64,000 bases of DNA from an uncultured Sphingorhabdus sp. (GCA_937873665.1 CALMYW010000518.1:107163-171162); one strand, 5' to 3'; numbered from the stretch's first letter, positions 52,959 to 62,512 are shown. Translations and numbers: made by a program. Notes: a model not told the origin generated them from the letters alone.

Positions 52959-53041
52959 ATCGCTTCCTTGCTCCCTTTTGGTTATTTTCGATTTACCGGA
53001 GATAACAGATTGAACGGCAGGCGCAAACCAAAGGCTTTGGT

Positions 53042-53341
53042 CTAACGTTGACGCAATACACTGCCCGAGCGCGCATCGACATCGACAAAAATGACGCGGC
53101 CCGAATCGATGAATTTCAAGCGATAGACCTGCGCATTGCCGTCATATTCGGGGCCAAGATATTCCATCCCGCGCATCCGGGGAACGACACGCCCTTCGAT
53201 CTCGCGCAGCGAAAGCACTTTGCCTGAATTCATCTGTTCGCGTGCCTTGCCCTGATCATCCCCTTTGCGGGCATAGACCGGTGCAGATACACTTGCAGAG
53301 CCGAGCGCAGCGGCAAGAAGGAGGAGAATGGCTTGTTTCAT
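53042..53341 (-). CDS. PepSY domain periplasmic protein
   Basis: A 99-residue secreted protein. The signal peptide ends near VYA-R (about residue 23), followed by the PepSY-like domain (LSLREIEGRVVPRMRGMEYLGPEYDGNAQVYRLKF, then VDVDARSGSVL). The ATG at 53339-53341 follows AAGGGTGG. PepSY genes of this type often sit upstream of two-component systems and may modulate the sensor. It is 83 bp upstream of the response regulator on the same strand. Confidence 0.85.
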   Translation of the reverse strand: MKQAILLLLAAALGSASVSAPVYARKGDDQGKAREQMNSGKVLSLREIEGRVVPRMRGMEYLGPEYDGNAQVYRLKFIDSGRVIFVDVDARSGSVLRQR

Positions 53342-53428
53342 GCCACCCTTGTTAGTTGCGCCGCATTGAACCGAGTCTGAACGGCGCGTCAAGGATTTGG
53401 TAAGGATAAAGCCGTCCTGCACCACTGC

Positions 53429-54139
53429 TTACTTCACCATTTCAAAGGTAAAATTCATCGCCGATCCGATGCGGACCTGCCCCGGCACAATGGGCGTATC
53501 TTTGGCCGAGGATTGTTCGCGCACCGCCATCACAGGCATTGGATATCCGCCAAAGTCGCCGGATTGCTCCTCGACCCGCAACACGCGCGCACTGGTATAC
53601 CCAGCCTTGCGCGCGATTGCATTCGCTCGCTTCATCGCGCTGTCCCACGCCTTGTCACGCGCCGTTTCTTTCAGCTTGCTATCATCATCGACCGAGAAGC
53701 TCGGGCCGTTGAAATTGGTCGCACCGTCACTAGCCAGCGCGTCGAGGAACTGCGGCAATTTCTTCAAATCGCGCAGCTTGGCGGTAACAGTGTTGTTCGC
53801 TTCAAACCCGCGAAAAACCTGCCGTCCTTCGTTGTAATCAAACTGCTGGTTCAGCGATATCTGGGTCGTCTGGATATCCTTGTCCGCGATGCCGAGTTTC
53901 TTCAGCCGCGCGATAACAGCGGCCATTTGCGTATTATTCTGGCGGACGGCTTCATTGGCGGTCGGGGCCAGCGTCTGTACGCCGGTTGAGAAACTGGCGA
54001 CGTCGGGGGTTGCATCGACATATTCAGTCACAGAAAGGTCGATGACGGGATTGGTTGCAGTGATATGAACTTCGGTTGCCATAGCTTGCCCCGTGATGCT
54101 GCCGGTTGCCAAAAGTGCGGCGATAATCAGCTTACGCAT
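53429..54139 (-). CDS. SIMPL domain (DUF541) periplasmic protein
   Basis: A 236-residue secreted protein. The signal ends near GQAMA-T (about residue 21). The SIMPL domain shows LSVTEYVDATPDVASFSTGVQTLAPTANEAVRQNN, then KDIQTTQISLNQQFDYNEG and the end VRIGSAMNFTFEMV. Family members (for example YggE) are linked to oxidative stress tolerance and envelope functions, but the mechanism is not settled. It is followed by a transaminase gene read in the same direction. Confidence 0.88.
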   Translation of the reverse strand: MRKLIIAALLATGSITGQAMATEVHITATNPVIDLSVTEYVDATPDVASFSTGVQTLAPTANEAVRQNNTQMAAVIARLKKLGIADKDIQTTQISLNQQFDYNEGRQVFRGFEANNTVTAKLRDLKKLPQFLDALASDGATNFNGPSFSVDDDSKLKETARDKAWDSAMKRANAIARKAGYTSARVLRVEEQSGDFGGYPMPVMAVREQSSAKDTPIVPGQVRIGSAMNFTFEMVK

Positions 54140-54157
54140 AGATACTCCTTCTTGCGA

Positions 54158-55042
54158 TCAGATCGCGGAGGAGCGTGCAAACTCGATATAAGTTTCGCGC
54201 AACTTCCGCGTGATCGGTCCGCATTTGCCATCCCCAAGCTGAACGCCATCTATACAAGTTATCGGAAGGACAAATGCTGACGCAGCGGTGACCATCGCCT
54301 CGGCGGCTTCCTTGGCCTCCTGTACTGTGAAGGGTCGCGTCTCGACCCCGACAACGCCCTGCCGCGCCAGTTCGAGAACCGCCGACTGGGTGATGCCATG
54401 CAGGATATTGTTGTCGAGCGGGTGGGTGATGAGTTTGCCCTGCTTCGTAACAATATGTGCATTTTGCGAAGTGCCCTCGGTGATGAAACCGTCGCGTACC
54501 AGCCAGGCATCGTCCGCTCCGCGCGCTTTCGCCTCCGCCTTCATCAGCGATGCGTAGAGCAGTTGCGTGGTCTTCACATGTGCCATCTGCCAACGGCGAT
54601 CGGGCAGTGTGACCACCGATACCCCGCTCTCTGCCTGTGGCCTGTCCACCAGCGATGCGTTCTGGGTGAAGCCGACGATGGTCGGCGGCAGGTCGGTAGA
54701 GGGAAAGAGGAAATCACGATCTCCGGGATTGCCGCGTGTGACCTCGAAATAGATCATGCCTTCGACGAGCGCGTTGCGTCCAGCGAGTTCGCGGCACATG
54801 GTCAACAACTCTTCGCGCTCCGGCGGCTGCGGCATGCGCAGCTCGGCCATAGAACGGTGCAAGCGCGCGACATGGCCGTCAAAATCTATCAGCTTTCCAT
54901 CAATGACTGAGACAACTTCATATACCGCATCGGCGAACAGGAAGCCGCGATCGAAAACGGACACCTTGGCTTCGGTTTCGAGGACATATTGTCCGTTGAG
55001 ATAGACAGTGCGCATGGATTGGCTTTGCGCGAGAGCTTGCAT
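54158..55042 (-). CDS. Class IV aminotransferase (D-amino-acid transaminase type)
   Basis: A 294-residue fold-type IV PLP enzyme. The PLP lysine is K157 in MAHVKTTQLLYAS, and the GFITEGTSQNAHIV segment is the D-alanine aminotransferase signature, with DRGFLFADAVYEV near the N-terminus. It would interconvert D-amino acids and keto acids, supplying D-Glu or D-Ala for the cell wall. The frame opens at a GTG (55057); the ATG at 55040-55042 has a GAAGG site. An ATG at 55013-55015 is also possible. Confidence 0.87.
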   Translation of the reverse strand: MQALAQSQSMRTVYLNGQYVLETEAKVSVFDRGFLFADAVYEVVSVIDGKLIDFDGHVARLHRSMAELRMPQPPEREELLTMCRELAGRNALVEGMIYFEVTRGNPGDRDFLFPSTDLPPTIVGFTQNASLVDRPQAESGVSVVTLPDRRWQMAHVKTTQLLYASLMKAEAKARGADDAWLVRDGFITEGTSQNAHIVTKQGKLITHPLDNNILHGITQSAVLELARQGVVGVETRPFTVQEAKEAAEAMVTAASAFVLPITCIDGVQLGDGKCGPITRKLRETYIEFARSSAI

Positions 55043-55074
55043 CGCGTCAACCTTCACCCTATCCGCCGCGCACC

Positions 55075-56865
55075 ATGCGTGCCCCTCCCATCCTGTCCTA
55101 CGAAGGTCTCTCGCTGCAGCAAGGCGCTGGCTGGCTCTTCAGTGACATCGACGTCCATATCGGTCCGCGCGATCGGCTCGCGCTGATCGGACGCAATGGC
55201 GCTGGTAAGACCACGTTGATGAAGCTGGTAGCGGGCAGTATCGACGCGGATCAGGGCAAACGCACTGTCGTTCCCGGCACCAATATCGTGATGCTGGAGC
55301 AAGACCCCGATTTTGCGCCCTTCGATAAACTCATCGACTATTGCCTGTCGGGCGAACGCGCGCCGCCGGAGCATGAGATCCGCGCGATCGCTGATCAATT
55401 GGGTATCGACCTCGATCGCGAAGCCAAAACTGCTTCTGGCGGCGAACGGCGGCGTGCCGCTATCTGCCGTGCGCTGGCAAGCGAGCCTGACCTGTTGCTG
55501 CTCGACGAACCCACCAACCATCTTGATCTGGCCGCGATTGAATGGCTCGAAGACTGGCTGACGCGCTATAAGGGCGCCTTCATGGTCATCAGCCATGACC
55601 GCACCTTCCTGACCCGGCTTACGCGCCAGACTTTCTGGCTCGACCGTGGATCCTTGCGTCGCAACGAAATCGGCTTTGGCGGCTATGAAGCCTGGATGGA
55701 GGCGGTCTATGCCGAAGAGGCACGTGCAGCTGATCGGCTCGACGCCAAGCTTAAGATCGAAGCCCATTGGCTCGAACGCGGCGTCACTGCGCGGCGAAAG
55801 CGCAACCAGGGGCGGCTGGCGAAGTTATGGGAAATGCGCGCGCAACGCGCGGCCATGCTCGGCCCGCAAGGTACCGCAAAGCTGGCGGCAGCGTCCGACG
55901 ATTCAAAGACCAAAACGGTGATTGCGGCAGAAGGTGTTTCCAAAAGCTTTGGTGACCGCAAGATCATCCGCGACTTCACCCTGCGCATCCAGCGCGGCGA
56001 CCGCATCGGTATCGTCGGCGCAAACGGCACTGGCAAGACTACGCTGATCCGGATGCTGACCGGCGAGATGCAGCCCGACGAGGGCAAGATTACCCTGTCG
56101 AAGACGCTGACCGGCATCATCATCGACCAGCAACGCAAACTGTTGGCGCCCGAAAAGAAGGTGCGCGATGTGCTGGCCGATGGTAGCGACTGGATAACCG
56201 TTCGTGGGCACAAGAAGCATATCCAGGGCTATCTCAAGGAATTCCTGTTCGACCCCAACCTGGTTGAGGCACGGATAGGAACGCTCTCGGGTGGCGAGCG
56301 TTCGCGCCTGCTGCTCGCGCGTGAATTTGCCCGCGAGGCGAACCTGCTTGTGCTCGACGAACCGACCAACGATCTCGATCTTGAAACACTAGATCTGTTG
56401 CAGGAAGTCATCGCCGATTATGAAGGCACTGTCCTGATTGTCAGCCACGACCGCGACTTCCTCGACCGTACCGTCACCTTGACGCTCGGGTTGGACGGGT
56501 CGGGGAAGGTTGACATTATCGCTGGTGGCTATGCCGACTGGGAAGCGAAGCGTGACCGCCGCCCGCAAAATGCCGCCAAAACGCAGAAAGCAGCACCTGT
56601 GCCAGCTGCGCCCCCTCCCCCGAAGGCTTCCAAGCTGTCATACAAGGACCAGCGCGACTATGATCTGCTGCCGAAGCGGATCGAGGAAATCGATGCGGAA
56701 ATTGCCAGGGCCGAAACCGAACTGTCCGATGCCAGTCTCTACAGCCGCAATCCGAAACGGTTTGCAGAGCTAACAAATGCAATCGACGCATTGCGCGCCG
56801 AAAAGGATGCTGCTGAAGAACGCTGGCTGACGCTGGCGGAGATGGTAGAAGCTTTGGCAAGCTGA
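55075..56865 (+). CDS. uup: ABC-F ATPase (Uup-like)
   Basis: A 596-residue soluble protein with two ABC domains. Domain 1 has Walker A GRNGAGKT, signature ASGGERRRAAICRAL (degenerate, no leading Leu) and Walker B LLLDEPTNHLD. Domain 2 has GANGTGKT, LSGGERSRLLLAREF and LVLDEPTNDLD. The linker (about 225-265) is basic. The C-terminal coiled coil (about 525-596) is the Uup feature. ABC-F proteins act on ribosomes; Uup also influences DNA stability. It is divergent from the transaminase gene with only 32 bp between starts. Confidence 0.93.
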   Translation: MRAPPILSYEGLSLQQGAGWLFSDIDVHIGPRDRLALIGRNGAGKTTLMKLVAGSIDADQGKRTVVPGTNIVMLEQDPDFAPFDKLIDYCLSGERAPPEHEIRAIADQLGIDLDREAKTASGGERRRAAICRALASEPDLLLLDEPTNHLDLAAIEWLEDWLTRYKGAFMVISHDRTFLTRLTRQTFWLDRGSLRRNEIGFGGYEAWMEAVYAEEARAADRLDAKLKIEAHWLERGVTARRKRNQGRLAKLWEMRAQRAAMLGPQGTAKLAAASDDSKTKTVIAAEGVSKSFGDRKIIRDFTLRIQRGDRIGIVGANGTGKTTLIRMLTGEMQPDEGKITLSKTLTGIIIDQQRKLLAPEKKVRDVLADGSDWITVRGHKKHIQGYLKEFLFDPNLVEARIGTLSGGERSRLLLAREFAREANLLVLDEPTNDLDLETLDLLQEVIADYEGTVLIVSHDRDFLDRTVTLTLGLDGSGKVDIIAGGYADWEAKRDRRPQNAAKTQKAAPVPAAPPPPKASKLSYKDQRDYDLLPKRIEEIDAEIARAETELSDASLYSRNPKRFAELTNAIDALRAEKDAAEERWLTLAEMVEALAS

Positions 56866-56890
56866 ACTCCAGCCTTTGAAACTTGATTTT

Positions 56891-56976
56891 CGTCACCCCC
56901 GCGAAGGCGGGGGTCCATCTCCGGAAGGATAAATTTCATCTGCCGGTGATGGATTCCCGCCTTCGCGGGAATGACG
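56891..56976. repeat. Palindromic repeat, GCGAAGGC family (second copy)
   Basis: About 86 bp after the ABC-F gene. The left arm is CGTCACCCCCGCGAAGGCGG and the right arm, inverted, ends CCGCCTTCGCGGGAATGACG. Both arms are hairpins around GCGAAGGC, as in the element at 13959-14051. The centre differs. Confidence 0.85.
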
Positions 56977-57000
56977 AAGTCTTTTTAGGCCAGTACACAT

Positions 57001-57522
57001 TCAACCCGGCAAGCGGTAATAGTCTCCCAGTCGGTCGAGCGCGATTCGCAGCACCAGCTTGCCTGAGCGTAGCGGCCAACCCATCGCCTTCTCTGCCACC
57101 GGCACGCCCTCGCCTGCGCAGATCACCCGCCATGCAATATCGCTGAGATCGGGGCCCAGCACCGTCATGGCGTCATCGAAACGCTGCTTGGCGTGCAGCG
57201 CGCGTTCGGTGGGCGTGAAGGACGAGGGTGCACCGCGCTTGCCGCGCGATACCGGCGAGGAATCCCAAACCATCGTAGTTCGCGCACCAAGGCAGGCGTT
57301 TTCATAATCGGCACGGAGTTTCTCTCCCGCCAGCAATTGCCGGTCAGACAAATGACCATGCGCGTGCAGCCAGGACAGTGGAGATTCGGACAGGTTGACC
57401 GTGACCGTTCGCCTAGGCGCGCGACGGCGACCGTCATCGTTCGGGTCAGGCAGCGCACGTTCGACGAGCATGCGCGGATCGCGAAATTCGGCGGGTGCAT
57501 TGGCTGTATTGCGACGCGGCAT
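57001..57522 (-). CDS. DUF6456 domain protein
   Basis: A 173-residue protein found in alphaproteobacteria. The basic N-terminus (MPRRNTANAPAEFRDPR) is followed by SPLSWLHAHGHLSDRQLLAGEKLRADYENACLG and VVRVICAGEGVPVAEKAMGWP-like segment, the DUF6456 core; it resembles a helix-turn-helix fold ending in LDRLGDYYRL. It probably binds DNA, but no regulatory target is known. It is divergent from the XRE regulator with starts 92 bp apart. Confidence 0.8.
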   Translation of the reverse strand: MPRRNTANAPAEFRDPRMLVERALPDPNDDGRRRAPRRTVTVNLSESPLSWLHAHGHLSDRQLLAGEKLRADYENACLGARTTMVWDSSPVSRGKRGAPSSFTPTERALHAKQRFDDAMTVLGPDLSDIAWRVICAGEGVPVAEKAMGWPLRSGKLVLRIALDRLGDYYRLPG

Positions 57523-57614
57523 AAATGCTCCTTCGACTCGTTAAAAAGCCCTCTTGCCATTTGGAGAATTATGTAGGACAGTGAAAACCTATTTGGTTAT
57601 CGAAAGCCTGCGCC

Positions 57615-58178
57615 ATGCTGCACCGAATCCGCGAAGTCCGCCGCGCCAAGGGGTACACCCTGCTCGACGTCGCCGAACGCTGTGACCCGCCGACCACGGC
57701 GCAGACCATAGGTCGCCTCGAAACCGGAACGCGCACCTTGTCGCTCGACTGGTTGAACCGGATTGCCAATGCGCTTGGAGTCGATTCAAGCGAATTGGTG
57801 CAGCTGCCCGATCAGAAAGAACTGCCGGTTGCGGCGCACCTTGGAATGGATGGCGTGCAAGCGCCGACTCAGGCCGATACGATGGTCGCGCCGCGCCTGC
57901 TTGGTGAAATGGTGGGGCTTCGTGTCATGGACAGCATCGGCGACTATAGGCGCGGCGATGAAATCTGGTGCGAGCAGTTACCGCCCGAACGCTATGCCGA
58001 GGCACTCAACTGTGACGTGCTGGTCCCCCGCCCTGCAGGTCGCTTCCTGTTCGGACGGTTGTTGGGACGCGAGGATGGAAAGCTGCATTTGCTCCCGCTT
58101 GCGGCCGGCGCGCGCCAACAGGTGGTGGCTGATCCGGCATGGATTGCCCGCGCCGTTAAGCTGGTGCGAACACTATAA
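57615..58178 (+). CDS. XRE family transcriptional regulator with C-terminal S24-like domain
   Basis: A 187-residue protein. The N-terminal helix-turn-helix (about 1-65: RIREVRRAKGYTLLDVAERC, then TIGRLETGTRTLSLDWLNRIANALG) is followed by a linker and a C-terminal beta-rich domain (about 105-180) resembling the LexA/CI peptidase fold (GDEIWCEQL, GRFLFGRLLGRED). Whether the catalytic Ser/Lys pair is present cannot be confirmed. It sits 4 bp upstream of the glycosyltransferase. Confidence 0.85.
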   Translation: MLHRIREVRRAKGYTLLDVAERCDPPTTAQTIGRLETGTRTLSLDWLNRIANALGVDSSELVQLPDQKELPVAAHLGMDGVQAPTQADTMVAPRLLGEMVGLRVMDSIGDYRRGDEIWCEQLPPERYAEALNCDVLVPRPAGRFLFGRLLGREDGKLHLLPLAAGARQQVVADPAWIARAVKLVRTL

Positions 58179-58182
58179 AGCC

Positions 58183-59367
58183 ATGCGCATCCTCTCGCTC
58201 TCGACCCTTTACCCAAGCGCCGCCGCGCCTAACTTTGGGCGTTTCGTCGAACTGTCGCTCAATGCCGCCGAAGCAACGCGTGAGGTCGAGATAGTCCGCA
58301 TCAGCCCCAATGGCCTGCCGCCTTGGCCTTTATCCAAACTGCTGCCCGCATATCGCTTGCGGGCCGATTTGCCACGCGAAGATAGTTGGAATGGGAAGTC
58401 CATCTTGCGGCCGCACTTCACTTTGCTCCCCGGCATGGTCCCAGCCCGCAATGCCGCCGCTATTGCCAAGGCCGTGTTACCCTTTGCCCGTCGTCTTCAC
58501 GCACAGCAGCCATTTGATTTGGTAGACGCACAATTCTTCTGGCCCGATGGCCCGGCGGCAATGCACGTTGCTAAAGCGCTGAACTTACCCTTTTCAATCA
58601 AGGCACGAGGGGCTGACATCCATTATTGGACCACGATTTCCGGATGCCGAGAGCAGATCGTCGAAGCAGCGCAAATGGCGAATGGATTGCTGGCAGTTTC
58701 AGAGGCAATAAAGGCCGATATAGAAGCACTTGGCGTGACCCCAAACAGGATCCGGGTCCATCGTACGGGCATAGATCGGGCGCTTTTCGACGTTCCATCC
58801 GAAGCGCACGAGATGCTGCGCGAACGGTTGCAGGTTCCTATCTATGAAGCGCTGCTTGTTTGCGTTGGCACCCTTATTCTGCGCAAAGGCCAAGCCTTTG
58901 CAATAGAGGCGATGGTGAAACTGCCCGATGCTCGGCTCGCGCTTATCGGTGAAGGCGAAGACCGGCAGATGCTGGAAAAGCTGGCACATGAATTGGGCGT
59001 TGCAGATCGCGTCCACTTCCTCGGATCATTGCCGCATCACGAAATCGCCCGGTATCTGAAAGCAGCTGATGTCGCGGTGCTGCCGTCTTCCAGCGAAGGA
59101 CTGGCCAATGCCTGGATAGAGGCGCTAGCCTGCGGAACACCCTTGGTCATCACCGATACAGGCGGAGCCCGCGAAGTGCTGCATTCAGATACGGCGGGTA
59201 GAATCGTCGAACGCAATGCCGAAGCGATTGCCGCGGCAGTGCATGAATTGCTCAGTGCACCGCCCCACCGCGAAGCGGTAGCTGCTACGGTTGCCGATTA
59301 TAGCTGGGAAGCAAATGGCGCCGCGCTGGTTGCGCATTGGCGCCATCTACTCGGCAGCAAAGCTTAG
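58183..59367 (+). CDS. Glycosyltransferase family 4 (GT-B fold)
   Basis: A 394-residue glycosyltransferase. The N-terminal domain begins MRILSLSTLYPSAAAPNFGRFVE, and the sugar-nucleotide domain has LLVCVGTLILRKGQAFAIEA, then FLGSLPHHEIARYLKAADVAVLPSSSEGLANAWIEALACGTPLV, the E-x7-E retaining GT4 motif. Acceptor and sugar are unknown. It overlaps secF by four bases tail to tail and is linked to the XRE regulator 5'. The long open frame from 57763 is only an alternative extension; the ATG at 58183 fits the family. Confidence 0.88.
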   Translation: MRILSLSTLYPSAAAPNFGRFVELSLNAAEATREVEIVRISPNGLPPWPLSKLLPAYRLRADLPREDSWNGKSILRPHFTLLPGMVPARNAAAIAKAVLPFARRLHAQQPFDLVDAQFFWPDGPAAMHVAKALNLPFSIKARGADIHYWTTISGCREQIVEAAQMANGLLAVSEAIKADIEALGVTPNRIRVHRTGIDRALFDVPSEAHEMLRERLQVPIYEALLVCVGTLILRKGQAFAIEAMVKLPDARLALIGEGEDRQMLEKLAHELGVADRVHFLGSLPHHEIARYLKAADVAVLPSSSEGLANAWIEALACGTPLVITDTGGAREVLHSDTAGRIVERNAEAIAAAVHELLSAPPHREAVAATVADYSWEANGAALVAHWRHLLGSKA

Positions 59368-60344
59368 ACTTTCCCTTCGTTCAGTCGCTCAACCTTGCTG
59401 TCAGCGATCTTTTCAGACGGCACAAAGCTGTCCGAACTGACCCCGAACCAGATCAGGAACGGCGCCGATTGATAGATTGACGAATAGGATCCGACGAAAA
59501 TACCGAAGGCCATCGCGACGCTGAAACCGAATATCACGTCCGGGCCAAACAGCACGAGCACAACCAGCGGCGTCAGGATCGTCAAGCTGGTCATCACCGT
59601 ACGCGACAGCGTTTCATTGACCGAAAGGTCAAGCAATGCGGGCATATCCATCTTCCGATATTTCATCAGATTTTCGCGAATTCGGTCGTAAATCACGATC
59701 GTATCGTTGAGCGAGTAACCGATGATCGTAAGCAATGCCGCAATGGTATTCAGGTCGAATTCCATCTGGGTGAGCGCGAATAGGCCGAAGGTTAGCGTAA
59801 TGTCGTGGACCAGCGCCCAAATAGCCCCAACCCCGAATTGCCATTCGAAACGGAACCAGACATACATGGCAACGCCCAGCGCGGCCGCTATCAGCGCGAA
59901 TAAACCCTTGTCGAACAATTCACTCGACACTTTGCCCGAAACCGAATCGACACCGTCTATACGGACTTTGGGATGGTCTTCCTTAACCTTGGCGATGATT
60001 TTTTCCGCCATTTGGTTGGCAAGTTCAGGTTTCATATCCGCGCCTTCGGGCAGTTTCATTCGGATAGATACCTGATTTTCTGCGCCAAAGCGTTGAATGG
60101 TCGGATCTCCATAACCAAGCTCGCCTACGCTCTCGCGCAAAGCCTCAACCGGCGCGGTCTGTTCACCGACGAAAGTCGTGCGGATCATCTGGCCGCCAAT
60201 GAAGTCGACGCCAAAGTTCAGGCCGCGCGTCGCGACCAAAGCGATCGAAGCGATCATCAACAGGATGGATATCCCGAATGCGATATTTCGCCATTTCAGG
60301 AAGCCGATATTGGTATCGTCGGGAACGAGCTTCAGAAGTTTCAT
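59364..60344 (-). CDS. secF: Protein translocase subunit SecF
   Basis: A 326-residue inner-membrane protein with six helices and a periplasmic domain (about 45-140). The first helix ends ATRGLNFGVDFIGGQMIR, and the conserved motif GYSLNDTIVIYDRIRENL marks SecF. The DP-type proton-relay aspartate segment near the end (FGPDVIFGFSVAMAFGIFVGSYSSI) is present. With SecD it pulls translocating proteins from the SecYEG channel using the proton gradient. It follows secD by 16 bp. Confidence 0.96.
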   Translation of the reverse strand: MKLLKLVPDDTNIGFLKWRNIAFGISILLMIASIALVATRGLNFGVDFIGGQMIRTTFVGEQTAPVEALRESVGELGYGDPTIQRFGAENQVSIRMKLPEGADMKPELANQMAEKIIAKVKEDHPKVRIDGVDSVSGKVSSELFDKGLFALIAAALGVAMYVWFRFEWQFGVGAIWALVHDITLTFGLFALTQMEFDLNTIAALLTIIGYSLNDTIVIYDRIRENLMKYRKMDMPALLDLSVNETLSRTVMTSLTILTPLVVLVLFGPDVIFGFSVAMAFGIFVGSYSSIYQSAPFLIWFGVSSDSFVPSEKIADSKVERLNEGKV

Positions 60345-60360
60345 GGACCGAACCCTTGTA

Positions 60361-61962
60361 TTAAATATTGATGTCTTGCGGACGATTGCGCTTCACCCAT
60401 CCAGCCACCCACATGCGCGTGAGTGTGACGGCTGTGAAGACTGAGGTAACGATGCCGATCATCAGAACGACCGCAAAACCACGGATCGGTCCCGAGCCGA
60501 AGATGAAAAGCAGCACCGCTGCAATGACGTTTGTGATATTTGCGTCGAAAATGGCACGACTGGCTTCTTTGTAGCCATTTTCCAGCGCCTGGATAACGCG
60601 CCGCCCTTTGCGCCGTTCTTCGCGAATACGTTCATTAATGAGCACGTTGGCGTCCACCGCAGCACCAATGGTCAGCACGAAACCGGCGATACCCGGAAGC
60701 GTCAATGTCGCATTGAACATCGCCATCACCGCAAGGATCATCGCAACGTTTATGACAAGCGCATAGCTCGCATAAACGCCAAAGCGCCCATAGGTCAGGA
60801 TCATCCATAACAGCACACCGGCAGTTCCGATCAGCGCGGCCAGTATCCCGCTCTTGATCGAATCCGCACCAAGATCAGGGCCGACCGAACGTTCTTCAAC
60901 AACCTTCAAATCCACCGGCAACGCGCCCGAATTGAGTGCGATCGCCAGCTGATTGGCACTTTCGACCGTGAAGCTGCCCGAAATCTGCGAGGAACCACCC
61001 AGAATCGGTTCGTTGATCCGAGGTGCGGAAATGACTTGACCGTCGAGGATGATCGCAAACAGCTTGCCGGTATTTTGCTGCGTCATGCGGGCAAAACGTT
61101 GTCCGCCTTCACCGTCGAACTGGATATTGACGACCGGCTGGTTGTCCTGCGCGTCAAAACTCTGCTGCGCGCCGGTCAGCCTGTCACCGGTGATGCCGCC
61201 CAAACGACGCACAGCGATGTTCGGCATTCCCGTCGGGTTGGTTGGATATGGCAAGACTTGACTACCGACACGCGCCTTGCCCTGGGCGGTTTGCTCCGGA
61301 TCAGCGCCCTCATCCACCAGCTTGAATTCCAGCTTTGCGGTCTTGCCGATCAGTTCCTTCAAGGCCTGCGGATCCTGAAGCCCCGGCACCTGCACCACTA
61401 TACGATCGGCTCCTTGACGAATGATCGTCGGTTCGAGTGTGCCGAGCGCATTGATGCGGCGATCAATCACATCCTTCGCTGAATTCATAGCCTGATCGAG
61501 CACCGTCGTATTTCCGGAACCTGAAGGCGACAATGTGATGCGGTTTCCATCGGTGACATCAATCGACCAATCGCGCCCGCCGGTGGTGTTAGCGACAATT
61601 GGCAATAATGCCTCGCGTGCGGCGTCGATCTGGGCGCTATCGGGCACCACAAAGCTGAGTTTGCCGTTCGTCCGGCTTACATTGTCGATCGAAATGCGTG
61701 GTTCTGCGCGGCGCATTGCTGTGCGCACGCTGTCCTCAAGCGTTTCCAGCCGGTCACGCTCCAACTGTGCTACATCGGCTTCCAATAGAATGTGGCTGCC
61801 GCCTGCAAGGTCGAGACCTAGACTGATCGTTTGCTTGGGCACACCGTCTGGAATACGATCAAGCCACGCCTTGGGCAGAAAGCTCGGAATTGCAAGGAGA
61901 AGGCTGAGCACAATCAATGCGCTCAGCATGATGACCCGCCACCGTGGAAAATCTAGCATCAA
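60361..61962 (-). CDS. secD: Protein translocase subunit SecD
   Basis: A 533-residue inner-membrane protein. An N-terminal helix is followed by LGLDLAGGSHILLEADV (the D1 periplasmic start) and the conserved FAIILDGQVISAPRINEPILGGSSQISG. Six more helices follow with GFVLTIGAAVDANVLINERIREE and the final membrane domain. The length is typical of alphaproteobacteria. Start is ATG 61960-61962; the next codon is also ATG. It is preceded by yajC 36 bp upstream, so yajC-secD-secF form one operon. Confidence 0.96.
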   Translation of the reverse strand: MMLDFPRWRVIMLSALIVLSLLLAIPSFLPKAWLDRIPDGVPKQTISLGLDLAGGSHILLEADVAQLERDRLETLEDSVRTAMRRAEPRISIDNVSRTNGKLSFVVPDSAQIDAAREALLPIVANTTGGRDWSIDVTDGNRITLSPSGSGNTTVLDQAMNSAKDVIDRRINALGTLEPTIIRQGADRIVVQVPGLQDPQALKELIGKTAKLEFKLVDEGADPEQTAQGKARVGSQVLPYPTNPTGMPNIAVRRLGGITGDRLTGAQQSFDAQDNQPVVNIQFDGEGGQRFARMTQQNTGKLFAIILDGQVISAPRINEPILGGSSQISGSFTVESANQLAIALNSGALPVDLKVVEERSVGPDLGADSIKSGILAALIGTAGVLLWMILTYGRFGVYASYALVINVAMILAVMAMFNATLTLPGIAGFVLTIGAAVDANVLINERIREERRKGRRVIQALENGYKEASRAIFDANITNVIAAVLLFIFGSGPIRGFAVVLMIGIVTSVFTAVTLTRMWVAGWVKRNRPQDINI

Positions 61963-61997
61963 ATACCCCTATGGGATTGAACCGGGCCGCAAAGGCC

Positions 61998-62345
61998 TCA
62001 GTCGTTGGCCGGTTTAGTCGTGCGGCTTTTAACGTCCGCAAGGGTCGATTTCAGCGCCTTTACGCGTACATTTGGAGCCAGTTCGACCTCGACATGATCA
62101 TCGGCGACCTTGGTCACCTTGCCCATAAGGCCGCCGCCGGTCACAACTTCGTCATTCTTGCCAACCGCTTCGATCTTCGCCTGATGCTCCTTCGCGCGCT
62201 TTTGTTGCGGGCGAATGAGCAAGAAGTAAAACACTACGAAAATTAGCAGCAGCGGCAGAATGTTTGTCGTAAAGAAATTCATGCCTGAAACAGAACCACC
62301 GGCCGCACCGGCTGCGGCTGCTGCAAAAATCATGGACGATGTCAT
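61998..62345 (-). CDS. yajC: YajC, SecDF-associated membrane protein
   Basis: A 115-residue single-helix protein. The membrane segment is ILPLLLIFVVFYFLLIRPQQKRAKEH (about 29-54), followed by AVGKNDEVVTGGGLMGKVTKVADDHVEVEL, the YajC family core. It joins SecD and SecF in the translocase holo-complex. The frame opens at 62405, but the ATG at 62343-62345 follows GGGGAAAG. A Gly/Ala-rich N-terminal stretch precedes the helix. Confidence 0.93.
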   Translation of the reverse strand: MTSSMIFAAAAAGAAGGSVSGMNFFTTNILPLLLIFVVFYFLLIRPQQKRAKEHQAKIEAVGKNDEVVTGGGLMGKVTKVADDHVEVELAPNVRVKALKSTLADVKSRTTKPAND

Positions 62346-62512
62346 TATGGCTTTCCCCGATTGTTCTTGTTGGAGGGCAGATAGGAAGCCCTGCCGAAAA
62401 TCCAAGGCGCGCGGTTACCACCATGGTAAATCGCGCGCAACGGGAAAGCGTTTATCGGGCAATAAGGCCCCTTGCTTTTACAGATTTGCCGCCATATAGG
62501 CCGCGCTCCGGT

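Noticed and set aside
53027..53041. Palindrome ACCAAAG-G-CTTTGGT at the PepSY stop codon as a terminator
   Set aside because: The loop would be too small for the full stem, the shortened stem is only 5 bp, and the gene is followed by co-directional two-component genes.
57763..58182. Extended N-terminus of the glycosyltransferase frame
   Set aside because: It overlaps the XRE regulator in another frame; the family N-terminus begins at 58183.
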